Source: Gemmiger formicilis
GTDB taxonomy: Bacteria > Bacillota > Clostridia > Oscillospirales > Ruminococcaceae
NCBI RefSeq assembly: GCF_018784445.1
Contig: NZ_WQOH01000004.1
Location: 278,330 to 342,329, forward strand
DNA length: 64,000 nucleotides
Reading direction: 5' to 3'
Part shown: one piece after another, positions 26,621-35,813 of the stretch
Layout of the letters: each line of letters begins with the position of its first letter
Numbering within the stretch: position 1 is the first letter of the stretch
Translations under genes and position numbers: made by a program
The notes under the pieces: model-generated
The model's database searches: none
What the model was told of the DNA's origin: nothing
Seen by the model: the letters and a program-made list of their open reading frames with translations, nothing else

Positions 26621-27649
26621 ATGGCAAAGAAGGAAAAACTTCTGGTTGAAAACGACTACACCCCCGTCACCTACGACCCTCAATATATTCTGATGGTCAA
26701 CCACCTCAAAAAGTATTTCCCCATCAAGGGCGGCCTGCTGTCCCAGACTGTGGGCTATGTTAAGGCTGTGGACGGCGTTACCTTCAACCTGCGCCGCGGC
26801 TGCACGATGGGCCTGGTCGGTGAGTCCGGATGCGGAAAATCCACGACCGGCCGTACCATTCTGCGCCTGGGCGGTGAAAAGACCGGCGGCCAGGTGCTCT
26901 TCAACGGCAAGGAAGTCTACGACATGACCCCGGCCGAAATGCGTGCGCTGCGTACCCAAATGCAGATCATCTTCCAGGATCCGTTCTCCAGCCTGTCCCC
27001 GCGCCTGCCGGTCGGTGAAATTATCGGCGAAGCTGTGCGCGAGCACAACCTGGTGCCGAAAAACGAATTTAACGATTATATCGACCAGGTCATGGACGAC
27101 TGCGGTCTGCAGCCCTACCACAAGACCCGCTACCCGCACGAATTTTCCGGCGGCCAGCGCCAGCGTATCTGCATTGCCCGCGCCCTGGCGCTGAACCCTG
27201 AGTTCGTCGTCTGCGACGAGCCGGTCTCCGCGCTGGACGTTTCGATTCAGGCGCAGATCATCAACCTGCTCAAGAGCCTGCAGGAAAAGCGCAACCTGAC
27301 CTATCTCTTTATCTCCCACGACCTGTCCGTCGTCGAGCATATCTCGGACACGGTGGGTGTTATGTACCTGGGCAACCTGGTGGAGTACGGCGAGACCGAC
27401 GATATCTTCGCCCACCCGCTGCACCCCTACACCAAGGCACTGTTCTCGGCCATCCCCATCCCGGACCCGACGGTCAAACGCGAGCGTATCGTGCTGCAAG
27501 GCTCGATCCCGTCCCCGGCCAACCCGCCGTCCGGCTGCAAGTTCCACACCCGCTGCCCTTACGCCACCGAGCGCTGCAAGACCGAAGCACCGAAGCAGCG
27601 TGAGGCCGAGCCGGGCCATTACGTGGTCTGCCACCTGTACGACAAATGA
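26621..27649 (+). CDS. oppF: Oligopeptide ABC transporter ATPase OppF
   Basis: This 342-residue ATPase has Walker A GESGCGKSTTGRTIL, signature FSGGQRQRICIARAL, Walker B FVVCDEPVSALDVS and the C-terminal cysteine-containing extension (SGCKFHTRCPYATERC). It starts 3 bp after oppD and its stop overlaps the next small gene (ATGA). With OppD it forms the ATP-hydrolysing pair of the importer. Confidence 0.95.
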   Translation: MAKKEKLLVENDYTPVTYDPQYILMVNHLKKYFPIKGGLLSQTVGYVKAVDGVTFNLRRGCTMGLVGESGCGKSTTGRTILRLGGEKTGGQVLFNGKEVYDMTPAEMRALRTQMQIIFQDPFSSLSPRLPVGEIIGEAVREHNLVPKNEFNDYIDQVMDDCGLQPYHKTRYPHEFSGGQRQRICIARALALNPEFVVCDEPVSALDVSIQAQIINLLKSLQEKRNLTYLFISHDLSVVEHISDTVGVMYLGNLVEYGETDDIFAHPLHPYTKALFSAIPIPDPTVKRERIVLQGSIPSPANPPSGCKFHTRCPYATERCKTEAPKQREAEPGHYVVCHLYDK

Positions 27650-27921
27650 GGAAGCACGACGATTTTGAGGACGATGGCCGCACCATCGCCGATATGAGTG
27701 ATATCGGCCCTGCGCCGATGCTGCGCCCCCACCGCCGCAAGGCGGGCGCCCCGCCCCCAGAACCGGCCAACGACCGCCCATGGGAGCAAGCCCCTGACTG
27801 GACCGCCAAGGAAAAGTTCTGGGCCGTGCTGGGTGCCATGAAAGCAACCCTGCTGATTGCCGGGGTCTACCTGGCGGGGCTGGCAGTGCTGCTGCTCATC
27901 CTGTTCCTGCTGTGGAAATAA
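27646..27921 (+). CDS. Small single-pass membrane protein at the end of the opp operon
   Basis: The 91-residue product has an acidic/proline-rich N-terminal half (HDDFEDDGRTIADMSDIG, PPPEPANDRPWEQ) and one C-terminal helix (ATLLIAGVYLAGLAVLLLILFLLW). The ATG overlaps the oppF stop, so it is co-translated. Family not recognised; it may be an accessory of the transporter or an unrelated small membrane protein. Confidence 0.65.
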   Translation: MRKHDDFEDDGRTIADMSDIGPAPMLRPHRRKAGAPPPEPANDRPWEQAPDWTAKEKFWAVLGAMKATLLIAGVYLAGLAVLLLILFLLWK

Positions 27922-27935
27922 TGGCATAAAACTCC

Positions 27936-27974
27936 AAAAGGCACACACCGATTTTGCGTCGGTGTGTGCCTTTT
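27936..27974. terminator. Bidirectional terminator between opp and recQ
   Basis: 16-bp arms (27936-27951 and 27959-27974, AAAAGGCACACACCGA and its complement) with T-rich ends on both strands, between convergent genes. Confidence 0.92.
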
Positions 27975-27997
27975 TCGCAATTTGCGCGATGTACAGC

Positions 27998-30250
27998 TTA
28001 TTTTTTGATGTAATGCTCCACGATTAGCTTCTGCGCCGGGGGTGTGAACTGCAAAACCGAGTAGGGCGTGCCGCGGGCGCTGACGCGGTCCTCGCTGCGC
28101 AGGCCGGCATCTACACCGGCGGGGGTGGGCACGTAATAAAAGCCCTTGGTGGGGAGTTTTTCCATGGCAATCAACCGCTCGTCCAGCAGCCAGCCCTCCA
28201 TATCCTTGATGGTGGGGGCTTTCATGTCGGGCGCGGCAACGGCGGCCAGCGCCTCCTTCATTTCGGCAGGGGAGAGGGCGTCCTGGTAGGCAAACGCCGC
28301 GGCGCGTTCCTCGGTCAGACAGAATGCGGCCTTGGTGGCCTTGCTGCCGGGCTTGGCGGTTTTCGCGGGCGTTTCCGGTGCGGGCTTCGGATCGGGGGCG
28401 TCCAGGCTCAGCACCGCGTCGGGGTGGTCGGCGCGGTAGGCGTCGATGACCGCAAAGAACTGGTCGGCATACTTCTCGTACTTGCGCTCGCCCATGCCGT
28501 AAATACCGATCATCCCTTCCACCGTTGCGGGGGCATGCAGGCACATATCGGCCAGCGATTTGTCGCCGAACACGACGTAGGGCGGCAGCCCCTCGCGCTG
28601 GGCGATCTCGAACCGCAGGGTGCGCAGCTGTTGGTACAGCTCCAACCCGGCCTTGGTCAGGGCGTCCATCACGCTGCGCTTTTTGGGGCGCTGCACCCGC
28701 TCCGGCTCTTGCCGGGGCGGCAGCTTGACCAGCACTTGCGCCCCGGGCTGCTTCAGCGGCGTGATATCGCCCATTCGCAGCACGGCGTACTGGTCGTCGG
28801 TCTGCACCAAATATCCATCTTCCAACAGCTGGGCCAGCAGCCGGTCCAGCACATCCCGGGGCAGGTCCTTCAGCTGGCCGTAGCTCTTGTAATTCGTCGC
28901 GCCGATCTCTTTCAGCCGGGCGCGGTTAGCCCCCTGCAAGGTGCCAAAGACGATGGCCTTGCCAAACCGGCCCCGCGTCTCGGCCACGCAGTTGATCATC
29001 CACTTGGCCGCGGCGGTCAGGTCGGCCTGTTCATACACATTGTTGCAGCTGCCGCAGTTGCCGCAGGGCGCGGCGGGGTGCTCACCGAAATATTCCAAAA
29101 TATAGTTGCGCAGGCAGGCCGTTGTCTTGCAGTAACGCTCCATCGTCTGCAACCGCTGCAAGTCGCGCTGGCGCAAAAGCTCGGCGTCCTCGTCGTCGGA
29201 GTCCGAAAAATCCTTGCGGTCCAGCAAAAACTTGTTGATGACCACATCCTGCGCCGAAAAGAGCAAAACGCACTGGGACGGAAGTCCATCGCGCCCGGCG
29301 CGGCCTGCCTCCTGGTAATAATTCTCCATGCTTTGGGGCATGTTGTAATGCAGTACGAACCGCACGTTGGATTTGTCGATGCCCATGCCGAAGGCGTTCG
29401 TCGCCACGATGAGGGGGGCTTTGTCGTAGATGAAATCGTTCTGGTTCTTCTTGCGCGTCTCGGCGGCCAGACCCGCGTGGTACTTGGTGGCGGCAAAGCC
29501 GTAGTCGGCCAGCAGGGCTTGCAGCTTGTCCACATTTTTGCGGGTGGCACAGTAGATGATGCCGCTCTCGCCCGGGTGGTCGCGCAGGTATTGCAGCACA
29601 AAATCATCCTTGCGGTGGGTCTGCTCCACCTGAAAGTAGAGGTTCGGCCGGTCAAAACCGGTGACAAGCAGCTCCGGGTCATGCAGCCGCAGCGTGCAGA
29701 TGATATCGTCCCGCACCTCCCGCGTGGCAGTGGCCGTAAAGGCGGACAGGATGGGGCGTTCCGGGAGGCTGTCCACAAAATCAAGGATTTTTAAGTAGCT
29801 CGGGCGGAAATCCTGGCCCCACTGGCTGATGCAGTGGGCCTCGTCCACTGTGACCATCGAGATATCCGCCGCCGCAGCAAAGCTGCGGAACGCGCCGCTT
29901 TCCAGCCGCTCGGGCGCAACGTAGATGATTTTATAGCTGCCCTCGGCGGCCAGGTTCAGCGCACGGCTGATTTGGCTTTCTGACAGGGAAGAATTGATGT
30001 ATGCCGCTCGGATGCCCGCCGCGTTCAGCGCCTTGACCTGGTCCTGCATCAAGGAGATCAGCGGCGAGATGACCAGCGTGATGCCCGGCAGCAGCAGCGC
30101 CGGGACCTGGTAGCAGATAGATTTGCCCGCGCCGGTGGGCATGATAGCCAGCGCGTCCCGCCCGGCCAGGATGGCGTCCACAATTTCAGCCTGCCCGGGG
30201 CGGAAGGAATCATAACCGAAATAGCGTTTCAGCGCCTCCAACGGTGTCAT
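27998..30250 (-). CDS. recQ: ATP-dependent DNA helicase RecQ
   Basis: The product has about 750 residues with the superfamily 2 helicase core. Motif I is MPTGAGKS (Lys about 43), the motif II box is DEAH (VDEAHCISQWGQDFRP), and QEAGRAGRDG is motif VI. The RecQ zinc site has cysteines in TTACLRNYIL and CGNCGSC. A winged-helix RQC region and an HRDC domain (EIAQREGLPPYVVFGDKSLADMC) follow. A proline/lysine-rich linker then leads to an extra C-terminal domain of about 100 residues, often seen in Firmicutes RecQ. It unwinds recombination intermediates and stalled forks. I chose the ATG at 30250 behind a GGGGGG site rather than an upstream in-frame ATG. Confidence 0.94.
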   Translation of the reverse strand: MTPLEALKRYFGYDSFRPGQAEIVDAILAGRDALAIMPTGAGKSICYQVPALLLPGITLVISPLISLMQDQVKALNAAGIRAAYINSSLSESQISRALNLAAEGSYKIIYVAPERLESGAFRSFAAAADISMVTVDEAHCISQWGQDFRPSYLKILDFVDSLPERPILSAFTATATREVRDDIICTLRLHDPELLVTGFDRPNLYFQVEQTHRKDDFVLQYLRDHPGESGIIYCATRKNVDKLQALLADYGFAATKYHAGLAAETRKKNQNDFIYDKAPLIVATNAFGMGIDKSNVRFVLHYNMPQSMENYYQEAGRAGRDGLPSQCVLLFSAQDVVINKFLLDRKDFSDSDDEDAELLRQRDLQRLQTMERYCKTTACLRNYILEYFGEHPAAPCGNCGSCNNVYEQADLTAAAKWMINCVAETRGRFGKAIVFGTLQGANRARLKEIGATNYKSYGQLKDLPRDVLDRLLAQLLEDGYLVQTDDQYAVLRMGDITPLKQPGAQVLVKLPPRQEPERVQRPKKRSVMDALTKAGLELYQQLRTLRFEIAQREGLPPYVVFGDKSLADMCLHAPATVEGMIGIYGMGERKYEKYADQFFAVIDAYRADHPDAVLSLDAPDPKPAPETPAKTAKPGSKATKAAFCLTEERAAAFAYQDALSPAEMKEALAAVAAPDMKAPTIKDMEGWLLDERLIAMEKLPTKGFYYVPTPAGVDAGLRSEDRVSARGTPYSVLQFTPPAQKLIVEHYIKK

Positions 30251-30279
30251 GCAGTGTGCCCCCCCTTTACAGTAGTATT

Positions 30280-30460
30280 CTAAGGCGACACCGCACAATT
30301 CCCGCCTTACGGCTTAAGCACCGCTCCGGCGGCTGCGGCACGGCATCTGCGTTGCCAAAATGCTCGATAAGACATCCAGTATTATCTGCGCTTTTGGCTT
30401 AGCAGCTGCCGCACCTCGCTCGCCGTATCGGCACTTAGAATTATGCGGTATTGCCCTAAG
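30280..30460. repeat. Foldback (MITE-like) element in the recQ leader
   Basis: About 180 bp with imperfect terminal inverted repeats (GGCGACACCGCACAATTC 30284-30301 against GAATTATGCGGTATTGCC 30438-30455). Further inner arms match, with CGGCATCTGCGTTGCCAAAA pairing to TTTTGGCTTAGCAGCTGCCG, so it can fold as one long hairpin. 39 bp (30332-30370) are identical to 57539-57577. It sits between the recQ promoter and the recQ start. Confidence 0.8.
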
Positions 30461-30487
30461 TATACCCCGATTTTCCGTCAGTGTAAA
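30459..30487 (-). promoter_or_regulatory. Probable recQ promoter
   Basis: On the minus strand TTTACA (30482-30487), 17 bp and TATACT (30459-30464), immediately after the AraC-type gene. Transcripts from here would carry the foldback element as a leader of about 200 nt. Confidence 0.6.
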
Positions 30488-30488
30488 G

Positions 30489-31388
30489 CTAGTTGGGGGC
30501 CAGGCTTTGCCGCAGCTGGGCGCGGTACTCGGTTGGGGTAACGCCGTACAGTGCGCGGAAACTCTTTAAAAAACTGCTGTAATTTGTAAAGCCGCTGGCA
30601 TTGCAGGCGTCCAGCACGCTGGCCCCGGCCGCAATGGCGTTTCGGCAGTGCTGCATCCGCAGGTTGGTCAGGTAGCCGTGTACGCTTTCCAGCGTGTACT
30701 CCTTGAACACGCGGGACAGATGCTCCCGGCTTGTGTAGGTATACTTGGCCAGCTGTGCCACGGTCAGCCCGGGGTCGGTGTAGTGGGTTTGCAGGTAGTC
30801 AACGGCCTTGGCAATCAGCAGACTGGTGGCCGAGGGCGGCGGTGCAGCGTTGCGCCGGGTGATGACATGGCTGGCGAGCAGAATCAGCTCTGTTACCTCG
30901 CAGCATTGCACGATGGGGCGTATCCTTTCGTCCAGCGAGACAGTCTGTGCCATCCGTTCCAGCAGGCCGCGGAAATCCCAGTGCAGGACGGCGTTTGCAT
31001 CCAAGATGATGGGGTCGCGATTCCATGCGCGGTGGGGCAGACCGCTCTGCTGCCAGGCTCGATCCCAGATGCCCGGCGCGATCTGCACAACGAGCCGCTC
31101 CGAAGTATCCGCCGTGATGTTGAACTTGCAGGAGTGGTACATTTCGCCGGGGAACAAAATCAGCTCGCCCAGGTGTAAATCGTAGACGCTGCCGCCGACG
31201 GAATAGCGGACACTGCTGCCCGCCACCGGCAAAATCAGCTCATAGTAGGGGTGGGAGTGGACGACCGACTGGCTGTTGACCTGGTTTGTGTACCAAGCCA
31301 CCACTACGTCACCGCCCTGCAGGGCGGCGCTGGCGACCTTCTGTGTCAGAACAGAATCTACATAGTGCGGAACTTTTTGGATAATCAT
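30489..31388 (-). CDS. AraC family transcriptional regulator
   Basis: The 299-residue protein has an N-terminal cupin-like sensor domain (VHSHPYYELILPVAG, ELILFPGEMYHSC) and a C-terminal AraC double helix-turn-helix (LTVAQLAKYTYTSREHLSRVFKEYT and SVLDACNASGFTNYSSFLKSFRALYGVTPTEYRAQ). Such proteins sense a sugar or similar ligand and activate neighbouring catabolic genes. It is divergent from the GH31 gene and probably controls it. AGGAGGG lies before the ATG, and an extended -10 (TATAAT, minus strand 31425-31430) lies upstream. Confidence 0.93.
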   Translation of the reverse strand: MIIQKVPHYVDSVLTQKVASAALQGGDVVVAWYTNQVNSQSVVHSHPYYELILPVAGSSVRYSVGGSVYDLHLGELILFPGEMYHSCKFNITADTSERLVVQIAPGIWDRAWQQSGLPHRAWNRDPIILDANAVLHWDFRGLLERMAQTVSLDERIRPIVQCCEVTELILLASHVITRRNAAPPPSATSLLIAKAVDYLQTHYTDPGLTVAQLAKYTYTSREHLSRVFKEYTLESVHGYLTNLRMQHCRNAIAAGASVLDACNASGFTNYSSFLKSFRALYGVTPTEYRAQLRQSLAPN

Positions 31389-31521
31389 GGCGTCGGCCCT
31401 CCTGCAATTTTTGTCCTTAAAACGATTATATCACATTTTGCAACATTCGTGCCACAAATGCAGAAGAAATTTCATGAATAATTTGTTATTATAAGGTCGA
31501 AACAGGGCGAATAACTTATAG

Positions 31522-31553
31522 ATGCACAAAAATTATATCAGATTTTTGTGCAT
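31522..31553. promoter_or_regulatory. 12-bp inverted repeat between araC-type gene and GH31
   Basis: ATGCACAAAAAT (31522-31533) and ATTTTTGTGCAT (31542-31553) flank an 8-base loop. A TATTAT -10 candidate (31487-31492) without a good -35 lies just upstream, as expected for an activator-dependent promoter. The repeat could be an operator or a leader hairpin. Confidence 0.5.
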
Positions 31554-31603
31554 GTTGCCTATTTGCGCCCGAACCACCGCATCGCAAAGAAAGGGGAAAA
31601 TCT

Positions 31604-34129
31604 ATGAAAGTGTGCTACACCGGTGGCGCAGTCACCGACCACGGCAGCTACTATGCTGTGGCTACTAACGCCGTGGAACTGCGCATCTGGTTCCTGACCG
31701 ACGACATCCTGCGCATCCGCGCGGGCTTTGACGGCGATTGGGACGAAGCCTCTTACAGCCTGACCATGACGGCGTGGGACTCCCGCACCGACGAACTGAT
31801 GAAGGACTGCCGCAAGCGCGTCCAGCCCGCCGAGGCTGCGCTGACCGACGGCGGCAAGCAGGCCGTCATCCAGGGCAAGCGGCTGAAAGTCGTCATCGAG
31901 AAAGCGCCGTTCCGCATCATGGTTTATGATAAGGACGGGAGCCTGCTGCACGCCGATATTCCCGACCTGGCCTACCGCGAGGACAGCAACCACCGCCGCA
32001 TCCATGCCAGCCAGATCGAGGCTGACGACTGCTTCTACGGCTTTGGCGAGAAATCCGGCGAGATCAACAAGGCCGAGAAATACATGAACATGGCCCCCGG
32101 CGACGCCATGGGCTACAACGCCAAGGAGACCGACTCCCTCTACAAGCATATTCCGTTCTACATCCGCCTGAACCGCGGCACCAGGCAGGCTGTGGGCTAT
32201 TTCTACCACAACACGGCCGAGTGTGATTTCAACATGGGCCGCGAGAAGCGCAACTACTGGCACCGCTATTCTTCCTACCGCACCGATGCGGGCGACATTG
32301 ACCTGTTCCTGATTGCCGGCCCGTCCATCCGCGAGGTCATCGAGCGCTACACCGACCTGACCGGCAAGAGCGTCATGCTGCCGAAAGCCGCGCTGGGCTA
32401 TCTGGGCAGCTCGATGTATTATCCCGAGCTGCCCGAGAACAGCGATGACGCCGTGCTCGACTTCATCGACACGACCCGCGAGGAGGGCATCCCCGCAGAC
32501 GGCTTCCAGCTGTCCAGCGGCTACTGCGCGGTCGAGACGCCCGAGGGCATCAAGCGCTGCACCTTCACTTGGAACTACAAGCGGTTCAAGAACCCGGCAG
32601 ACTGGTTCGCCCAGATGGAAAAGCGCGGCATTGTCGTCTCGCCCAACATCAAGCCCGGTATGCTGCTGGTCCACCCGCTGCTGGACGAGATGAAACAGAA
32701 GGGGATGTTCCTGCCCGCCTCCGACGACAACACCGGTGTGGATGGTCTGGCCGTCGGCACCTGGTGGGGCGGCCCCGGGCTGTTTGTTGACTACACGAAG
32801 GAATCCACCCGTCTGCACTGGAAGCAGTACATCAAGGACGCACTGCTCAAGTACGGCTGCCGCTCCATCTGGAACGACAACTGCGAGTATGACTCCCTCG
32901 TCGATAAGGACGCGAAGGTCTACTTTGAAGGCAAGGGCAGCACCATCGGCACGATGAAGCCGGTCATGAGCAACCTGATGTGCCAGCTGTCCAACGAGGC
33001 TATCGAGGAATACGACCCCGACTGCCGTCCCTTCTCGGTCTGCCGCTCTGGCCACGCCGGCATCCAGCGGTATGCACAGGTCTGGGCCGGCGACAACCTG
33101 ACCTGCTGGGATACCCTGAAATACAACATTGCAACGATCTTGGGCATGGCGCTCTGCGGCGTTTCCAACCACGGCTGTGACGTCGGCGGCTTCTACGGCG
33201 TTGCGCCGGAGAGCGAGCTGTTCGTGCGCTGGGTGCAGAACGGCATCTTCATGCCGCGTTTCTCCATCCACTCCACCAACACCGACAACACCGTCACCGA
33301 GCCGTGGATGTACAGCGATAAAAAGCAGTACATCAGGGACGCCATCAACTTCCGCTACAAGCTCAGCCCGACGCTCTATTCGCTGATGGAGCGTGCTCAC
33401 GAGAACGGCCTGCCCATCTGGCAGCCGACGTTCAGCGTGTTCCAGAACGACCCGGCCACCTACGACGAGGGTGTGGACTTTATGTTCGGCGACTCGCTGC
33501 TGGTCGCAAACGTGGTCGAGAAGGGCCAGACCGTCCGCCCGGTCTACCTGCCCAAGACCGAGAACGAAGCCGAGCGGTTCTACGACTTCTACACCCGCGA
33601 GGCTTACGCCCCCGGCCAGACGATTGAAGTGCCAGTGGACATCGCCAGCATCCCGCTGTTTGTGCGTAGCGGCGCCATCATCCCGATGAGCGGCAACGCC
33701 CTGCATAACCTGATGACCGAGAAAACCACGGCCCTGGATATTCTGATGGCCCCGGACGTTGACTCTGCGTTCACCCTGTACGAGGACGACGGCCGCACGA
33801 ACGACTACCGTAAGGGTGCATACCTCAAGACGAAAATCGACGTCAAGGCAGGCGTCAAGACGGTCGTGACCTTCACGAACGAGGGTAGCTACGAGACCGC
33901 CGTGGAGAGCATGGCGCTTGACATGATCCACCGCGAGAAGTCCCCGTTCTATGTGCAGGTCGACGGCAAGGAGCTGCCGCATTTCCTGCACCGCCGCAAG
34001 TTTGAGGAAGCCGAGAGCGGCTGGTATTACAGCCAGCGCCTCAAGAGCGTGCAGATTAAGTACCCCAACCCCAAGAAAAACCACGAGGTGCTTGTCTCGT
34101 TCGAGCAGTTTGATTTGATTGGGATGTAA
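31604..34129 (+). CDS. Glycoside hydrolase family 31
   Basis: The 841-residue enzyme has the GH31 layout: N-terminal beta domain (about 1-240) with FYGFGEKSGEINKAEKY, TIM barrel (YLGSSMYYPELP, TWWGGPGLFVDY), nucleophile region SIWNDNCEYDSL, acid/base region YAQVWAGDNLTCWDTLKYNI and C-terminal beta domains. It would cleave alpha-linked sugars and has no signal peptide. The nucleophile motif WNDNCEY is not the usual DxNE of alpha-glucosidases, so a substrate other than maltose-type sugars is possible. It is divergent from an AraC regulator and followed by TRAP transporter genes. AAAGGGGAAA precedes the ATG at 31604. Confidence 0.91.
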   Translation: MKVCYTGGAVTDHGSYYAVATNAVELRIWFLTDDILRIRAGFDGDWDEASYSLTMTAWDSRTDELMKDCRKRVQPAEAALTDGGKQAVIQGKRLKVVIEKAPFRIMVYDKDGSLLHADIPDLAYREDSNHRRIHASQIEADDCFYGFGEKSGEINKAEKYMNMAPGDAMGYNAKETDSLYKHIPFYIRLNRGTRQAVGYFYHNTAECDFNMGREKRNYWHRYSSYRTDAGDIDLFLIAGPSIREVIERYTDLTGKSVMLPKAALGYLGSSMYYPELPENSDDAVLDFIDTTREEGIPADGFQLSSGYCAVETPEGIKRCTFTWNYKRFKNPADWFAQMEKRGIVVSPNIKPGMLLVHPLLDEMKQKGMFLPASDDNTGVDGLAVGTWWGGPGLFVDYTKESTRLHWKQYIKDALLKYGCRSIWNDNCEYDSLVDKDAKVYFEGKGSTIGTMKPVMSNLMCQLSNEAIEEYDPDCRPFSVCRSGHAGIQRYAQVWAGDNLTCWDTLKYNIATILGMALCGVSNHGCDVGGFYGVAPESELFVRWVQNGIFMPRFSIHSTNTDNTVTEPWMYSDKKQYIRDAINFRYKLSPTLYSLMERAHENGLPIWQPTFSVFQNDPATYDEGVDFMFGDSLLVANVVEKGQTVRPVYLPKTENEAERFYDFYTREAYAPGQTIEVPVDIASIPLFVRSGAIIPMSGNALHNLMTEKTTALDILMAPDVDSAFTLYEDDGRTNDYRKGAYLKTKIDVKAGVKTVVTFTNEGSYETAVESMALDMIHREKSPFYVQVDGKELPHFLHRRKFEEAESGWYYSQRLKSVQIKYPNPKKNHEVLVSFEQFDLIGM

Positions 34130-34146
34130 GGGGGAAGCGGCGGTGA

Positions 34147-34234
34147 GGAATCCCTCCGCCCTCGCTTTGACAAGGGAGGCTTTAAAGGCCCCCTTGTCAA
34201 AGGGGGCTGTCCGCGAAGCGGACTGGGGGATTCC
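34147..34234. repeat. Short MITE-like element between GH31 and dctP
   Basis: About 88 bp with GGAATCCC / GGGGGATTCC ends and internal palindromes: CCCCCTTGTCAAAGGGGG, and GTCCGCGAAGCGGAC, which is shared in type with the larger elements at 16629 and 19917. Confidence 0.75.
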
Positions 34235-34281
34235 CCGCTGCACCTGCCCGCAGCGACCACATATATCAGAAGGAGAAAATT

Positions 34282-35300
34282 ATGTTCAAGAAAATTGCAG
34301 CCCTGGGTGCTGCGGCGGCGCTGTGCGTCGGGCTTATGTCTGGCTGCGGCGCTGCCAGCACCACGGCCACCAACGGTTACAGCGCCGAGAACCCGCTGGT
34401 GCTGACGCTGGCCCACGGCCTGTCCGAGACGCACACCGTCCATATCGCCATGACCCAGTTTGCGGAGGAGGTCAACGAAAAGACCGATGGCCGCATTCAG
34501 GTCAAGATCTTTCCCAACGGCCAGCTTGGCAGCGAGAACGAAAACCTCGAGCAGCTGCAGGCGGGTGTTATCGCCATGACGAAAGTCTCGGCCCCCGGCC
34601 TGGCCACCTACAACGAGGCCTGCCCTATATCTTCAATGACACCGCCGACTTCTACAACGTCATGGACTCCCAGGAGATGCAGGACTTCTTCCTCTCGACC
34701 GGCGACGACGGCTTTGTCACGCTGACCTACTACACCTCCGGCGCACGTTCCTTCTACACGAAGGACAAGGCCATCCGCACCCCGGCAGACCTCAAGGGCC
34801 TGAAGATCCGCGTGCAGGATATGAAGAGTCAGACCGATATGATGAGCTACCTCGGCGGCATCCCGGTCGCCATGTCCTACGGCGATGTCTATACCTCGCT
34901 GCAGACCGGCATCATCGACGGCACCGAGAACAACGAGACGGCCCTGACCACCGGCAAGCACGGCGAGGTCTGCAAGGTCTACTCTGTTGACCAGCACGCC
35001 ATGATCCCCGATGTCCTCATCATGAGTGAGAAGGTCTGGAAGACCATCAGCCCGGAGGATCAGCAGATTCTTCTTGAGGCTGCCCACGATTCCACCGACG
35101 CCCACAAGGTCATGTGGGACACCGCCGTGGAGGAGGCCGTCAAGGAGGCCCAGGAGACCATGGGCGTCGAATTCGTCTACGACGTCGACAAGGAAGCCTT
35201 CCGCGAGGCGACCCAGCCCATGATCGAAGCCTACGAAGAAGAGTATCCCGGCGTCAAGACGCTGATGGATACCATTGAAAAGGCAAGAGGGGAGGAGTAA
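34282..35300 (+). pseudogene. TRAP transporter substrate-binding protein DctP, frameshifted
   Basis: The first part encodes a lipoprotein signal (VGLMSGCGA, Cys about 22) and the DctP N-lobe (VLTLAHGLSETHTVHIAMTQ, GQLGSENENLEQLQAG) up to ATYNEA. The rest of the family (LPYIFNDTADFYNVM, LKGLKIRVQDMKSQTDMMSY, PVAMSYGDVYTSLQTGIIDG) continues in another frame to the stop at 35300. About five residues expected between NEA and LPYIF are missing, so a small deletion near 34618 shifted the frame. The two pieces together are full length for DctP (about 340 residues). Its downstream partners dctQ and dctM are intact. It may be a recent mutation or a sequence error. Confidence 0.88.
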
Positions 35301-35303
35301 GTC

Positions 35304-35813
35304 ATGAAAAACACCTTCGCAGCCATCAAATACTGGATGGATAAAATTCTCAGCATCGCCTGTGCGATTCTGCTTTCCTTCATGACCATTCTGGTGCTTA
35401 TCCAGGTGTTCTCCCGCTATGTGCTCAACAGCCCGGTCGCCTTTACCGAGGAGCTTGTCCGTTACAGCCTGATTTGGACCGGCTTCATCGGCGCGGCCTA
35501 CGCCTTCTCCACCCGCGAGCATATGTCGCTGACCCTCGTCCGCGACAAGTTCACCGGCAAGGCCCACACCGCCCTGCTGGTGGCCATCGACGGCCTGATC
35601 CTCCTGATGGCGATCTTTGTTTTCACGATCGGCGGCTTTAAGCTGGCTGTCTCTGCCAGCCGCGAGTTCTCGGCGCTGCTGGGCATCCCCCGCAGTCTGG
35701 TTTACGCCATCGCCCCGATTTCCGGCGTGTTCATTGTGATTGCGCAGATCATCAACATCTATGAGGACATCACCGGCGAAAAAGTAGAATCCAAGGAGGG
35801 TGCAGACAAATGA
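35304..35813 (+). CDS. dctQ: TRAP transporter small permease DctQ
   Basis: The 169-residue protein has four membrane helices and the DctQ pattern RYVLNSPVAFTEELVRYSLIW with STREHMSLTLVRDKF. It joins DctM to form a Na+-coupled importer of organic acids such as dicarboxylates, uronates or sialic acids. It starts 3 bp after the dctP reading frame and overlaps dctM. Confidence 0.92.
   Translation: MKNTFAAIKYWMDKILSIACAILLSFMTILVLIQVFSRYVLNSPVAFTEELVRYSLIWTGFIGAAYAFSTREHMSLTLVRDKFTGKAHTALLVAIDGLILLMAIFVFTIGGFKLAVSASREFSALLGIPRSLVYAIAPISGVFIVIAQIINIYEDITGEKVESKEGADK

Noticed and set aside
31559-34243. An 894-codon minus-strand frame over the GH31 gene
   Set aside because: Same shadow effect; the GH31 motifs on the plus strand are decisive.
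34600-34640. Programmed frameshift in dctP
   Set aside because: No slippery heptamer or downstream pseudoknot is visible, and conserved residues are missing at the junction, which points to a deletion instead.
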